This document shows, piece after piece, positions 8,320 to 17,351 of a DNA stretch of 37,929 nucleotides (positions are counted from its first letter, which is position 1; each line of letters starts with the position of its first letter). The notes beneath the pieces are model-generated. The model ran no database searches. It was not told the origin of the DNA and saw nothing but the letters and a program-made list of their open reading frames with translations. The DNA comes from Vibrio sp. CAU 1672. Lineage in GTDB: Bacteria; Pseudomonadota; Gammaproteobacteria; Enterobacterales; Vibrionaceae. The stretch is from assembly GCF_029223195.1 (NCBI RefSeq), contig NZ_JARHUF010000029.1, positions 1-37,929 of the forward strand, read 5' to 3'. The position numbers were made by a program, and so were the translations under genes.

Positions 8320-9725
8320 TAATATCCTGCCCCATAATCTTCTAGGCGAACCACGTCGTCCTCTGACAGGTAAGAACCTGATCGAACTTCAATGAGTTCT
8401 AACGGGATCTGTCCGGGGTTTTCAATAGAGTGAGGTGCCCCGATAGGGATATAAGTAGACTCATTTTCAGAAAGCAGATAACTCTTCTCTCCATTAATCA
8501 CTTTCGCGGTCCCTTTTACGACGACCCAATGCTCAGCACGGTGATAATGCATTTGTGTCGCGGTGCACTCACCCGGTTTGACCATGACATGTTTGACATG
8601 AAAACGATCGCCCTCAGCTATTTCATCATGGGTCCCCCAAGGCCGATATACTTCACGATGTTGCAAGAACTCGTAACGATCAGCCTCTTTTAGCTGCCCG
8701 ACAATTCCTTTCACATCCTGAACTTTATCTTTATGTGCAACTAAGACCGCATCTTTTGTCTCGACGACTACTAAATCTTCCACACCTACAGTCGCGACCA
8801 ATTTATTCTGGGAGTAAACATAACTGTTGGATGTATTTTCAATCAGCACATCACCTCTCAGCGCATTCCCCGATGCATCTTTATTGCTGACTTCCCAAAG
8901 CGCAGACCAGGAACCGACATCGCTCCAGTTCGCATCCATTGGTACTACGACCGCTTTGTCCGTTTTCTCCATAACGGCATAATCAACAGAATCATCAGGA
9001 CAAGCCATAAAGGCCTCTGTGTCTAAGCGCACAAAATCGAGGTCATTAGTCGCCAGATTAAATGCATTTCGGCAAGCCGCCAGCATTTTGGGATTAAAGC
9101 GCTCTAGCTCAGCCAGATACTGCGATGCTTTGAACAAAAACATTCCGCTGTTCCAGTAAAACTCTCCACTAGAGACATATTCCTCAGCGGTGAGAAGCTC
9201 TGGTTTTTCAACGAAGGCATTAACTGCATACACCTCTTCAGCAATCGCGTTACCTCGGCGGATGTAACCATAACCCGTTTCAGGATGCGTAGGCACTATG
9301 CCAAAGGTTACGAGTCTTCCTTTTTCTGCTTCAGAATAGGCACGTTGAATAGATTGAAGAAAAGCATCGGTATCTTGAATCACATGATCGGCCGCTAAAA
9401 CCAGGAGCAGTGGATCGTCACCGTGTTCAATGGCTTTCAAAGCCGCTAAAGCAATGGCTGGGGCGGTATTGCGCCCGACAGGCTCAAGCACAATACCACT
9501 GCTGCTGATGTCTGCTTTGCGCAGCTGCTCTGCAACAATGAAGCGATGATCTTCGTTACAGATAAATAATGGTGATTGATGCTCAATGCCATCCAGTCTG
9601 TTGACCGTTTCTTGCAACATGGTGGCGTTGGAAGTAAGAGCCAAAAATTGCTTTGGATACAGCGTGCGGGATAATGGCCATAACCGACTGCCTGAACCGC
9701 CTGCCATGATCACAGGTAGAAGCAT
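8319..9725 (-). CDS. manC: Mannose-1-phosphate guanylyltransferase / mannose-6-phosphate isomerase
   Basis: A 468-residue two-domain enzyme making GDP-mannose from GTP and mannose-1-phosphate. The nucleotidyltransferase signature GGSGSRLWPLSR (9-20) with YPKQFL following and VEKP in the middle defines the N-terminal domain. The C-terminal cupin (YRPWG onward, with MHYHRAEHW) matches the type II isomerase domain. The length is standard. Its stop codon overlaps the GTG of the next, interrupted gene. It feeds both gmd and any mannosyltransferase of cluster A. Confidence 0.95.
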   Translation of the reverse strand: MLLPVIMAGGSGSRLWPLSRTLYPKQFLALTSNATMLQETVNRLDGIEHQSPLFICNEDHRFIVAEQLRKADISSSGIVLEPVGRNTAPAIALAALKAIEHGDDPLLLVLAADHVIQDTDAFLQSIQRAYSEAEKGRLVTFGIVPTHPETGYGYIRRGNAIAEEVYAVNAFVEKPELLTAEEYVSSGEFYWNSGMFLFKASQYLAELERFNPKMLAACRNAFNLATNDLDFVRLDTEAFMACPDDSVDYAVMEKTDKAVVVPMDANWSDVGSWSALWEVSNKDASGNALRGDVLIENTSNSYVYSQNKLVATVGVEDLVVVETKDAVLVAHKDKVQDVKGIVGQLKEADRYEFLQHREVYRPWGTHDEIAEGDRFHVKHVMVKPGECTATQMHYHRAEHWVVVKGTAKVINGEKSYLLSENESTYIPIGAPHSIENPGQIPLELIEVRSGSYLSEDDVVRLEDYGAGY

Positions 9726-9743
9726 AATTCGTTTTCCTATTTA

Positions 9744-10202
9744 TTATTTTTGAAGGAAGTACAACTTGGTGTGATGATGAACGTCATCAGAATCGAGCAA
9801 ATGGGCCACGTCGAACCATTGATAGTGACCATGTTGCTCGTTGGGCAACTGACTTAGCTGCACGTCCAAGGAAATGCGATATCCCAGCACCACATAATGA
9901 GTGCTAAAATCATCGCCTGAAAAATTGTCGATATAAAAATGTTCGAAAGGACCGATAAGTTTTGCCTCGGTCAGTTGTAACTCAACCCCTAACTCTTCCT
10001 TAGTCAAACGGGTAAATGCCTGCGCCATCGTTTCATCTTTGCGAATCCGACCACCAGGCACAAACCAATACCCTTGCGCAGGCCGATTCAAGCGCTGCCC
10101 GAGCAGCACTTGGCCTTGAGTATTTTCCACGATAAGATCGATTGAAATGAGAGGAGTGTGAGCAACAACGGTTTTAAACATCTGCTTATCTAACCGTTGC
10201 AT
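9744..10202 (-). CDS. gmm: GDP-mannose mannosyl hydrolase (Nudix family)
   Basis: A 152-residue Nudix-related hydrolase that releases mannose from GDP-mannose (or glucose from GDP-glucose), thought to tune GDP-sugar pools. The core GYWFVPGGRIRKDET (44-58) and the following LTKEELG form the altered Nudix box of this subfamily. The N-terminus (MQRLDKQMFKTVVAHTPL) aligns from memory with the Gmm start, so the first ATG is preferred over the one at codon 8. It lies between manC and fcl as in colanic-acid-like clusters. Confidence 0.9.
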   Translation of the reverse strand: MQRLDKQMFKTVVAHTPLISIDLIVENTQGQVLLGQRLNRPAQGYWFVPGGRIRKDETMAQAFTRLTKEELGVELQLTEAKLIGPFEHFYIDNFSGDDFSTHYVVLGYRISLDVQLSQLPNEQHGHYQWFDVAHLLDSDDVHHHTKLYFLQK

Positions 10203-10207
10203 TGTTC

Positions 10208-11173
10208 TTATTTCCTAAAGCTATCTTGATTGGCTAAAAACCATTGATAGGTATGAGTTAAACCCTCTTCCAAGCTCGCTTGATAGCGCCAGCCCAAATC
10301 AGCTAATCGACTGACATCCATCAGCTTACGCGGCGTACCGTCAGGCTTAGTGCTATCAAAGACAATCTCACCGTCAAAACCCACTACGCGTGCCATGGTT
10401 TCGGCCATCTCGCGAATCGTACAATCAACACCGGTGCCAACATTGATGTGTGACAGCATAGGTTCCGTGTTCGCTTGATACGTTTCCTTGTCCAGTTCCA
10501 TGACGTGAACAGACGCAGCTGCCATGTCATCAACAAACAGAAATTCACGCATCGGAGTACCTGTTCCCCACACCACCACGTCCTTATCACCGCGCAGTTT
10601 AGCTTCATGGAAGCGACGCATAAGTGCGGGAATGACGTGAGAATTATCGGGATGGAAATTATCGTTTTCACCATAAAGGTTGGTTGGCATCACACTGCGA
10701 TAATCTCGACCGTATTGACGATTATAAGATTCACAAAGTTTGATCCCGGCGATCTTCGCGATAGCATAAGGTTCATTAGTCGCTTCCAACGTCCCAGTAA
10801 GCAGTGCCGATTCCATCATTGGCTGCTCAGCTAATTTGGGATAAATGCAGGAAGAGCCCAAAAATAGCAAGTGCTGAACCCCAGACTGATGTGCAGCATG
10901 AATGATGTTACATTCCATGACTAAGTTCTCATAAATGAACTCAGCAGGATAAGTGTTGTTCGCATGAATGCCGCCAACTTTTGCCGCCGCCAAATACACT
11001 TCATCGATATCATTGTTAGCAAAAAAGTCCGATACTGCTTTTTGATCAAGTAAATCTAACTCACTACGGTCCTGAGCAACTAGCTCAATATCTTCTCGAA
11101 CAGACAACTGCCGAACAATTGCTGAACCGACCATTCCTTTATGGCCGGCGATAAATACACGTTTTTTTGTCAC
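10208..11173 (-). CDS. fcl: GDP-L-fucose synthase
   Basis: A 321-residue SDR epimerase-reductase converting GDP-4-keto-6-deoxy-mannose to GDP-L-fucose with NADPH. GHKGMVGS (10-17) is the cofactor turn, LGSSCIYPK (105-113) carries the catalytic serine and cysteine, and YAIAK (Y136, K140) the Tyr-Lys pair. The length matches WcaG/Fcl. It follows gmd in the transcript with a 10-base gap, so the two act in sequence. Together they predict fucose, or a fucose-derived sugar, in the cluster A polymer. Confidence 0.94.
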   Translation of the reverse strand: MTKKRVFIAGHKGMVGSAIVRQLSVREDIELVAQDRSELDLLDQKAVSDFFANNDIDEVYLAAAKVGGIHANNTYPAEFIYENLVMECNIIHAAHQSGVQHLLFLGSSCIYPKLAEQPMMESALLTGTLEATNEPYAIAKIAGIKLCESYNRQYGRDYRSVMPTNLYGENDNFHPDNSHVIPALMRRFHEAKLRGDKDVVVWGTGTPMREFLFVDDMAAASVHVMELDKETYQANTEPMLSHINVGTGVDCTIREMAETMARVVGFDGEIVFDSTKPDGTPRKLMDVSRLADLGWRYQASLEEGLTHTYQWFLANQDSFRK

Positions 11174-11183
11174 AGTATCAACC

Positions 11184-12293
11184 TTAATTCTCTAGAGAAA
11201 TAGCCACATCGAAACCGTGCTCTTTCAAAAGTGCATGTTGCTTGGCTTTACTTATATCCGCTTGGACCATTTCAGCGCACATATCTTCAACCGTGATTTC
11301 TGGTACCCAGCCTAATTTCTCTTTAGCTTTAGTCGGATCGCCTAGTAGCGTCTCTACTTCTGCTGGGCGGAAGAACTTAGGATTAACGCGCACAATTACA
11401 TCGCCGACCTGAACAGCGGGCGCTTTATCATTATCGACAGCAACAACGGTTGCGATTTCTTCAATGCCTTCTCCTGAAAACTCAAGGGTAATACCCGCTT
11501 CCTTTGCAGACATACGAACAAACTCGCGAACTGAGATTTGCTTGCCCGTTGCAATAACAAAATCATCCGCGACATCTTGCTGAAGCATCATCCACTGCAT
11601 TCGCACGTAATCTTTCGCATGGCCCCAATCACGAAGAGCATCCATATTACCCAGTTGAAGGCAAGACTCCAGACCCTGAGAGATATTGGCAATAGAGCGG
11701 GTAATTTTTCGTGTTACGAATGTTTCGCCGCGACGTGGTGATTCATGGTTAAACAAAATACCGTTACATGCATACATGCCGTAAGACTCACGATAGTTAA
11801 CCGTAATCCAATACGCATACATCTTAGCTACAGCGTAAGGGGAACGCGGGTGGAATGGTGTAGTTTCTCGCTGAGGAATTTCCTGTACTTCACCGTAAAG
11901 CTCAGAGGTAGACGCTTGGTAAAAACGTGTCTTCTTTTCAAGCCCGTTAATACGAATCGCCTCTAGAAGACGAATGGTGCCCATAGCATCGACATCAGCA
12001 GCGTATTCTGGAGACTCAAACGAAACGGCAACATGAGACATTGCGCCTAAGTTATAAATCTCATCCGGTTGGATCTCTTTAACTAAACGAATCAAGTTCG
12101 AAGAATCAGTCAAATCACCGTAATGAAGGTGAATTTTGTCGCTACTTTCAATCGCACTATCGATGCGCTCAGTATTAAAGGAAGAAGCCCTACGAATAAT
12201 GCCGTGAACTTCATAACCTTTCTCTACAAGAAATTCAGCAAGATAAGAGCCATCTTGACCCGTAATACCAGTTATAAGTGCTTTTCTTAACAT
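11184..12293 (-). CDS. gmd: GDP-mannose 4,6-dehydratase
   Basis: A 369-residue SDR dehydratase catalysing the first step from GDP-mannose to GDP-L-fucose. GITGQDGSYLAEFL (9-22) is the diagnostic N-terminal motif. RRASSFNTERID (34-45) is the nucleotide-binding stretch, STSELYG (128-134) and YAVAK (Y153, K157) the active site. The length is typical. The base composition of gmd and of the man genes is less AT-rich than the glycosyltransferase block that precedes it in the transcript. Confidence 0.95.
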   Translation of the reverse strand: MLRKALITGITGQDGSYLAEFLVEKGYEVHGIIRRASSFNTERIDSAIESSDKIHLHYGDLTDSSNLIRLVKEIQPDEIYNLGAMSHVAVSFESPEYAADVDAMGTIRLLEAIRINGLEKKTRFYQASTSELYGEVQEIPQRETTPFHPRSPYAVAKMYAYWITVNYRESYGMYACNGILFNHESPRRGETFVTRKITRSIANISQGLESCLQLGNMDALRDWGHAKDYVRMQWMMLQQDVADDFVIATGKQISVREFVRMSAKEAGITLEFSGEGIEEIATVVAVDNDKAPAVQVGDVIVRVNPKFFRPAEVETLLGDPTKAKEKLGWVPEITVEDMCAEMVQADISKAKQHALLKEHGFDVAISLEN

Positions 12294-12295
12294 AT

Positions 12296-13543
12296 CTACT
12301 TAATCCTGTCTTTATAAAAAGTTGACCAATTATCTTTAACGACAACATTTGCAAAATTCTTGCGAACGATTTCTTTACCATTAGATCCGAGCTCATTTAA
12401 AAACCGAGACTCTAAGTTAATAGTCCGAACGATTGTTTGAGAAAGTTGCTCAATATCAAACTGTGGTACCGTATACCCAGAGAAACCATCAACAACAAAG
12501 TCAACGAGTCCCGTTTTCTCAAAGCCAATAACTGGGGTGCTACATGCTAAGCTTTCTGCTGCAACTTGGCTAAATGACTCTGATCTTGAGGGAACAATAG
12601 TTATATCAGCGGCAGAATAAAGCTTTGCGAGTGTAGATTTCTCGACGATTTTACCCATGTTAATTAACTCAAAAGAACCTATTTTTGTTTTCAATTCGGA
12701 GGGAGTACCAAAAGAAACCAATATCACTTTCCTATTAATCTGCTTGAGATTAATCAACTCTAAAGCAGATTCTAACAAATCATTTCCTTTTAGATATGAA
12801 GCTTTACCAAAAGCCCCGAATAAAATAATAAACCTATCACTTGGCAAGCCCAACTGTTTCCTAGTAAAACTTTTATTATATGCATCGAATATATCAGTAT
12901 CAATTGCATTAGGTAAGCAATAACATTTTGAACTTTTCAAAAGTAAGCTATCCTTTACTTTCGATAATAAATACTTTGAAGGAGTTGTCACATATACATT
13001 TGGCCTATCAAACAAATATTTAATTCCAAGTTTATTTCTGTAAACATAACAATCCAAATCCAATAAATCCTTCCATTGATCAGATGAGTAGCCAGAAATA
13101 TATCTAGTATCATTTATAATACAGTGTTCACCACCAGCAAGTAACCAATCGTCATGAAGAGTGAAAATAAAATTTGACTTAGGTTTAGATAATATTAGTT
13201 GTTCTATCTTTGATATAGAAATGGTTTCATTATTTAACCAATTAAAATGAACCACATCATATTTTTTACCAATTAATTCTTTAAAGACATGTGATGAACT
13301 GAATATATTAATAGAATACTTTATTTTCCGATTTTTACTGAAAGAAAAAATATAAGCTATTAATCTCAAAATAAAGTGAATTGTCTTTTGTGACAGATTT
13401 GGTCCAACTGCTTTACCTGAACCAAGTTTCTCAGCTACGATAAAATCAACGTCGTGCTCTTCGCTCAGCAGATCCACCAGATTAGAAACAGCTGCTGCAG
13501 CACCACCTCTGGAATCAGAAAAGTTAACTACTGCGATTTTCAT
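12296..13543 (-). CDS. Family 4 glycosyltransferase, WcaC-like
   Basis: A 415-residue GT-B glycosyltransferase. I chose the ATG at 13541-13543 because GAGG lies six bases before it and the product then begins MKIAVVNFSDSRGGAAAA, the normal start of this group; an upstream ATG at 13577-13579 would add 12 residues with no support. TLHDDWLLAGGEHC near residue 130 and the C-terminal VPSRSESF...AAESLACSTPVIGF block are the acceptor and nucleotide-sugar-binding parts. It resembles the transferase at 17352-18590 along most of its length, so the two are probably paralogues. The sugar is unknown. The start lies inside the end of the upstream gene (20-base overlap). Confidence 0.85.
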   Translation of the reverse strand: MKIAVVNFSDSRGGAAAAVSNLVDLLSEEHDVDFIVAEKLGSGKAVGPNLSQKTIHFILRLIAYIFSFSKNRKIKYSINIFSSSHVFKELIGKKYDVVHFNWLNNETISISKIEQLILSKPKSNFIFTLHDDWLLAGGEHCIINDTRYISGYSSDQWKDLLDLDCYVYRNKLGIKYLFDRPNVYVTTPSKYLLSKVKDSLLLKSSKCYCLPNAIDTDIFDAYNKSFTRKQLGLPSDRFIILFGAFGKASYLKGNDLLESALELINLKQINRKVILVSFGTPSELKTKIGSFELINMGKIVEKSTLAKLYSAADITIVPSRSESFSQVAAESLACSTPVIGFEKTGLVDFVVDGFSGYTVPQFDIEQLSQTIVRTINLESRFLNELGSNGKEIVRKNFANVVVKDNWSTFYKDRIK

Positions 13544-14579
13544 ATAAGGCCTCAAAATAACAATTGACTTGATTTTCATCCTTCAATTGCAAATCATACT
13601 TAGCTACATTTTCTATTAGCTTTTTGTACATATTATTATCAATGGAGCTTACAAGCTCCATTAATTTATCTTCATCATAAGGGTCAAAAACAAAACCATT
13701 TTCAGAATTTTCTATTATATCTAAACAACCACAACGATCCGATAACAAAACTGGTGTTGAGTAATAGAGAGATTCTTCTACAACCAATCCCCATGTTTCT
13801 GACACGCTAGGTAAAATCAAAAAGTTATTATTAGCAAAGTACTCTTTCAATAATTCATTACTAATTGAACCTACGAAACTAATATTACTATTTGACCTAT
13901 TTTTTAAGTTAACATATTCTTCACCAGCTCCAACAATGGTCAGAGAGTGTTCAGACAGCGAATTAAATACATTTATAAGAGTATTTAGATTCTTTTCCTC
14001 ACATAATCTACCGACAAATAAAAACCTTCTCTCATATTCGTTCTTTTTTAACATAGAGCCAATTGGTTTATTAATAACCCCAACACCTCCAGTAATAATA
14101 ATGCGACCTTGGAAACGCAATGCAATCGCTAATTTTTTGTGCGGTTCTCCGGATGCGAATATGGTTGATACTCTAGAGACTAAATATCTTTTTATAGCAC
14201 CACTAATCCCGGACACTTTTGATTCAAAAATTGTTGATTCAAGTGCTAAAGATGAATTTTCTTTTTTATTTAAAGCAATTGCTAACCAAAACTCAGGTTG
14301 ATCCCAACCACTTACAATTATTTTTTTAAAAGTAACCTTTCTAATTAAATCAACTAGATTTAAACAGGATTTAATCTTGTTTCTTTCTTGAAAACTACCA
14401 TTTGACAAGGTGAAATATTCAAATGTAATACCATTCAACTTACTAAAATCGGAAGATCTTTTTTCTGATGTGTCAGAGGATAAAAAAATGACACATACTT
14501 TCATTTTCTCGTTTAGTTTATTGTAAAGGTTAACCTTATAAAATACTGGTAAATGAGTTATGATCAGTAGGTCAAACAT
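13524..14579 (-). CDS. Family 4 glycosyltransferase
   Basis: A 351-residue GT-B enzyme. The N-terminal domain begins MFDLLIITHLPVFYKVNLYN. The C-terminal half has RRFLFVGRLCEEKNL, then LPSVSETWGLVVEES and TPVLLSDRCGC, the family 4 nucleotide-binding block with the conserved glutamate pair region. It should add one sugar of the cluster A repeat; specificity cannot be read. It overlaps the acyltransferase gene before it by 8 bases and the next glycosyltransferase by 20 bases, so the group is tightly coupled. The coding sequence is very AT-rich. Confidence 0.85.
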   Translation of the reverse strand: MFDLLIITHLPVFYKVNLYNKLNEKMKVCVIFLSSDTSEKRSSDFSKLNGITFEYFTLSNGSFQERNKIKSCLNLVDLIRKVTFKKIIVSGWDQPEFWLAIALNKKENSSLALESTIFESKVSGISGAIKRYLVSRVSTIFASGEPHKKLAIALRFQGRIIITGGVGVINKPIGSMLKKNEYERRFLFVGRLCEEKNLNTLINVFNSLSEHSLTIVGAGEEYVNLKNRSNSNISFVGSISNELLKEYFANNNFLILPSVSETWGLVVEESLYYSTPVLLSDRCGCLDIIENSENGFVFDPYDEDKLMELVSSIDNNMYKKLIENVAKYDLQLKDENQVNCYFEALYENRSS

Positions 14580-15528
14580 ATTTAAAAATCCTAACTTTTG
14601 GCCAAGTTCGCTTTAAAATAATTAAAGTAAAAAGCAAGGCAAATGACAAAGAAAAAGAAAATAAAAAATTATTTATTCCTAATGAGACATTCACAAAATA
14701 AGCGATATTATTTGTATACACATGAAAAACAAACAATAACATTGTATTATCTGAGATAAGGCTTGTGATTTTATTTTCTTGACAATATATTTTTGAAAAG
14801 AAAATTAACATGAACGAAAAGAAAGATATGACATAAAGCAGCCAAAATAAGTCTATTTCATATTTTATATTTGCAACATCAACGCTAAAATTATCATCAT
14901 AACATAAAATAGAAATCATAAGAAAAATCAACATCAATGCCAAATTTAAGTTAAATTTCCCATCTATTGAAGCGTATATTCTTCTAATATAAAATCCTAT
15001 CACTAGCCATATCAATGTCGTTAATGAAACTCCTATACCAAAAGGAATATTATTATCACTTATGCCTACAAAAAATAATCCAATTGCGATAGATATTACT
15101 ATAAGAAAGTTTTCTATATATCTAAGTAATATCCATAACAGTATTGAAGAAAAAAATAACGATGGTAGAAACCACAATGCAAACGCATATGTGCCTGAAA
15201 GGGATTCCTGATTCATATCAAAGAAAATTGCTTTACTTACCTCAAAAAACTGTAATGGTGGTCTATTAAGTATAAAGCGTTTCAAGCCCTCAACTGCCAC
15301 AGCGATGAATGAAAAAATATAGTAAGGCATGATCAATCGCTGGAACTTTTTTTTTACAAATTCGATTAATGACAAGTTGTATTTAAATAAAAACCCAGCG
15401 ACCAAGAAAAAAAATGGCATGTGCCAACTATAAATAAAATTATTATATGGATTATTTATATGTCCAAGCACGACAGCCAATATCGAGATAGTTTTAATAC
15501 TATTTATCGCATCTATTTTATTCTGCAT
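14572..15528 (-). CDS. Membrane acyltransferase, acyltransferase-3 family
   Basis: A 318-residue polytopic inner-membrane protein with about nine or ten hydrophobic segments. The N-terminus has KTISILAVVLGH followed by the HMPFFFLVAGF stretch, the conserved motif of acyltransferase family 3 (OafA/WecH-like), with the catalytic-type histidine in VLGH. It probably O-acetylates a sugar of the cluster A unit, either on the lipid-linked intermediate or in the periplasm. It overlaps both neighbours by 8 and 16 bases. The sugar position modified is unknown. Confidence 0.85.
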   Translation of the reverse strand: MQNKIDAINSIKTISILAVVLGHINNPYNNFIYSWHMPFFFLVAGFLFKYNLSLIEFVKKKFQRLIMPYYIFSFIAVAVEGLKRFILNRPPLQFFEVSKAIFFDMNQESLSGTYAFALWFLPSLFFSSILLWILLRYIENFLIVISIAIGLFFVGISDNNIPFGIGVSLTTLIWLVIGFYIRRIYASIDGKFNLNLALMLIFLMISILCYDDNFSVDVANIKYEIDLFWLLYVISFFSFMLIFFSKIYCQENKITSLISDNTMLLFVFHVYTNNIAYFVNVSLGINNFLFSFSLSFALLFTLIILKRTWPKVRIFKYV

Positions 15529-16301
15529 TTTAGATTCTTTATTCTGTGCTTAACCAATATCCAGAAATTAATTATACTTAGTACTAAAGGTGGAGCGACT
15601 TTGTGCATGCGTTTGATTTTGTCATATTCTTGATATATTTCATATTCTCTACCATTTCCCAAACCATCTGCTCGCCAGTTTGCTAAAACAACGTTACTAA
15701 TTTTTAAATTAGGAAAATCTGAATACGCTCTCAATAAATGTTCATAATCCATACAGTATTTATTATTTATATCAAATAGTCCATACTTTTCAAAATAACG
15801 CTTGTGAGACAGTAAACCTTGATGTGGAACAGACATCTTTAATAGCAGACTCCGCTTATTAAAGCTAACTCGTGACTTTGAAACATAAATAGAACGACCA
15901 GATTCAGATATTCTATTGATGCGACAACTGACAAGTGTATCAAAATCACGATCTACATCTCGCATTGCACTTTCGAGAGATAATCTATCGCAAAACCCAT
16001 CCCCATCTCCTTGAAAGTTTATATAATCACCTCTAGCTAACTTAACACCTTTATTAAATGCATCACTTATGCCTGAATCTTTTTCACTAACAATATGAGA
16101 GATATTACTTTGATACTTTCTTATAATCTCTAGTGTTCCATCGGTGCTTCCACCATCAATTACGATCAACTCCAAGTTCGAGTATGATTGATTTATGATA
16201 GATAGTATCGTATTTTCCAAAAATCTCTCGCCATTGTAAACAGCTATTATTATACTGACTAATGGATATTCTGATTCTTTTCTATTTATTTTTTCTGACA
16301 A
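15513..16301 (-). CDS. Family 2 glycosyltransferase
   Basis: A 262-residue GT-A glycosyltransferase with VSIIIAVYNG at the N-terminus, VIDGGSTDGT near residue 50 and NFQGDGDGF near 98 (DGDG in place of the usual DxD-type NSDD). The C-terminal part (PHQGLLSHKRYFEKYG, CMDYEHLLRAY) resembles WcaA-like enzymes and the other two family 2 members of cluster A. It lies between the Wzy gene and the acyltransferase in the transcript. Donor and acceptor are not predictable. Confidence 0.87.
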   Translation of the reverse strand: MSEKINRKESEYPLVSIIIAVYNGERFLENTILSIINQSYSNLELIVIDGGSTDGTLEIIRKYQSNISHIVSEKDSGISDAFNKGVKLARGDYINFQGDGDGFCDRLSLESAMRDVDRDFDTLVSCRINRISESGRSIYVSKSRVSFNKRSLLLKMSVPHQGLLSHKRYFEKYGLFDINNKYCMDYEHLLRAYSDFPNLKISNVVLANWRADGLGNGREYEIYQEYDKIKRMHKVAPPLVLSIINFWILVKHRIKNLKCRIK

Positions 16302-16312
16302 AATAATATACT

Positions 16313-17341
16313 CTAAAGGTAGTTGTTAATAAAGAAACTAAAGTCTGGATCTGAAAACATTAACTGGATTACATACAAAATTGCTACTATAGCAACAACC
16401 AATATATAGCCTATCTGTAAAAACCTAAGATACTTACAAACGCACATAAAAATATATGGCAAAAAAATAAATGCAAAATTTGAAAACCTACCAATCAGCG
16501 CTTCGTAAGGCATTGAGAAAATAAAAACCAGGAAGAAAACAGTAATCGTAACATAGAGTCGATAACCAATAACATTAACCCATCTATAACAAGAGAGAAC
16601 GTATGCTATATTCACAAATATTACGAATAAAAATATAGAGCCAAATGTATAGTTAGCAGACATACCAGATAAAAATCCAAGTCTGGACTGAAATTCAGGC
16701 GTAAATGATAATATTTTTATAAGAACAGTAAAATAAAGAGGAGATAGAGCGACCAAAACAAATAGTAGTAATTGTTTTTTTACTATTGATTTATCATAAA
16801 ACCCTAAATATTTCTCCACAGAAAACGTTACTATGAAAAAAGGAATTACAAGTGTATGAATTGAAGATGCAAATACGGTTATAAGTAATGAACGTCGTAA
16901 ACCACAAAACAAATAACCATAAATAAATAATATTATCGCAAATTGCTGCCTTATAAGTTGAGTTCCAACCAGTATATTTAATGGAAATAGAACGCACAAA
17001 GCAGCAATTAAATATCCAAAATCCGAATTATCACGCCTTAACTTTGTTAATAAAATGCAAAATAAAATGTTCTTTGGCAAAGTCACAAGGAATAGATAAG
17101 TTTGTGGTGTAATATCACCAAAATTTTTATAGATAAAATAGTTGAATAGTTGAAAAACAACTTCTCTATCCAAGACTAAGCCACGCGATAGTTCTAAATA
17201 TGATGCATAGTATCGGATTAAATCATCTGAATCTGTTTGGAACACATTTCTCGTACTACCAATGTAACTAGCAAGTACTGATATAATTAAAACAAAAAAA
17301 ACGTCAATATATTTTTTTTTAATCAATACGTTTTTTATCAC
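16313..17341 (-). CDS. wzy: O-antigen/capsule polymerase Wzy, EpsG-like
   Basis: A 342-residue integral membrane protein with about ten or eleven hydrophobic segments and an extracytoplasmic-type N-terminal motif (TDSDDLIRYYASY, about residues 37-49) like that of EpsG-family polymerases. It has no glycosyltransferase motifs. In a cluster with one Wzx and several transferases it is the only candidate polymerase. It would link lipid-bound repeats in the periplasm. Wzy proteins are poorly conserved, so the call rests on topology, motif and context. A second protein of the same type occurs in cluster B (27367-28431). Confidence 0.75.
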   Translation of the reverse strand: MIKNVLIKKKYIDVFFVLIISVLASYIGSTRNVFQTDSDDLIRYYASYLELSRGLVLDREVVFQLFNYFIYKNFGDITPQTYLFLVTLPKNILFCILLTKLRRDNSDFGYLIAALCVLFPLNILVGTQLIRQQFAIILFIYGYLFCGLRRSLLITVFASSIHTLVIPFFIVTFSVEKYLGFYDKSIVKKQLLLFVLVALSPLYFTVLIKILSFTPEFQSRLGFLSGMSANYTFGSIFLFVIFVNIAYVLSCYRWVNVIGYRLYVTITVFFLVFIFSMPYEALIGRFSNFAFIFLPYIFMCVCKYLRFLQIGYILVVAIVAILYVIQLMFSDPDFSFFINNYL

Positions 17342-17351
17342 TGTTAACTTC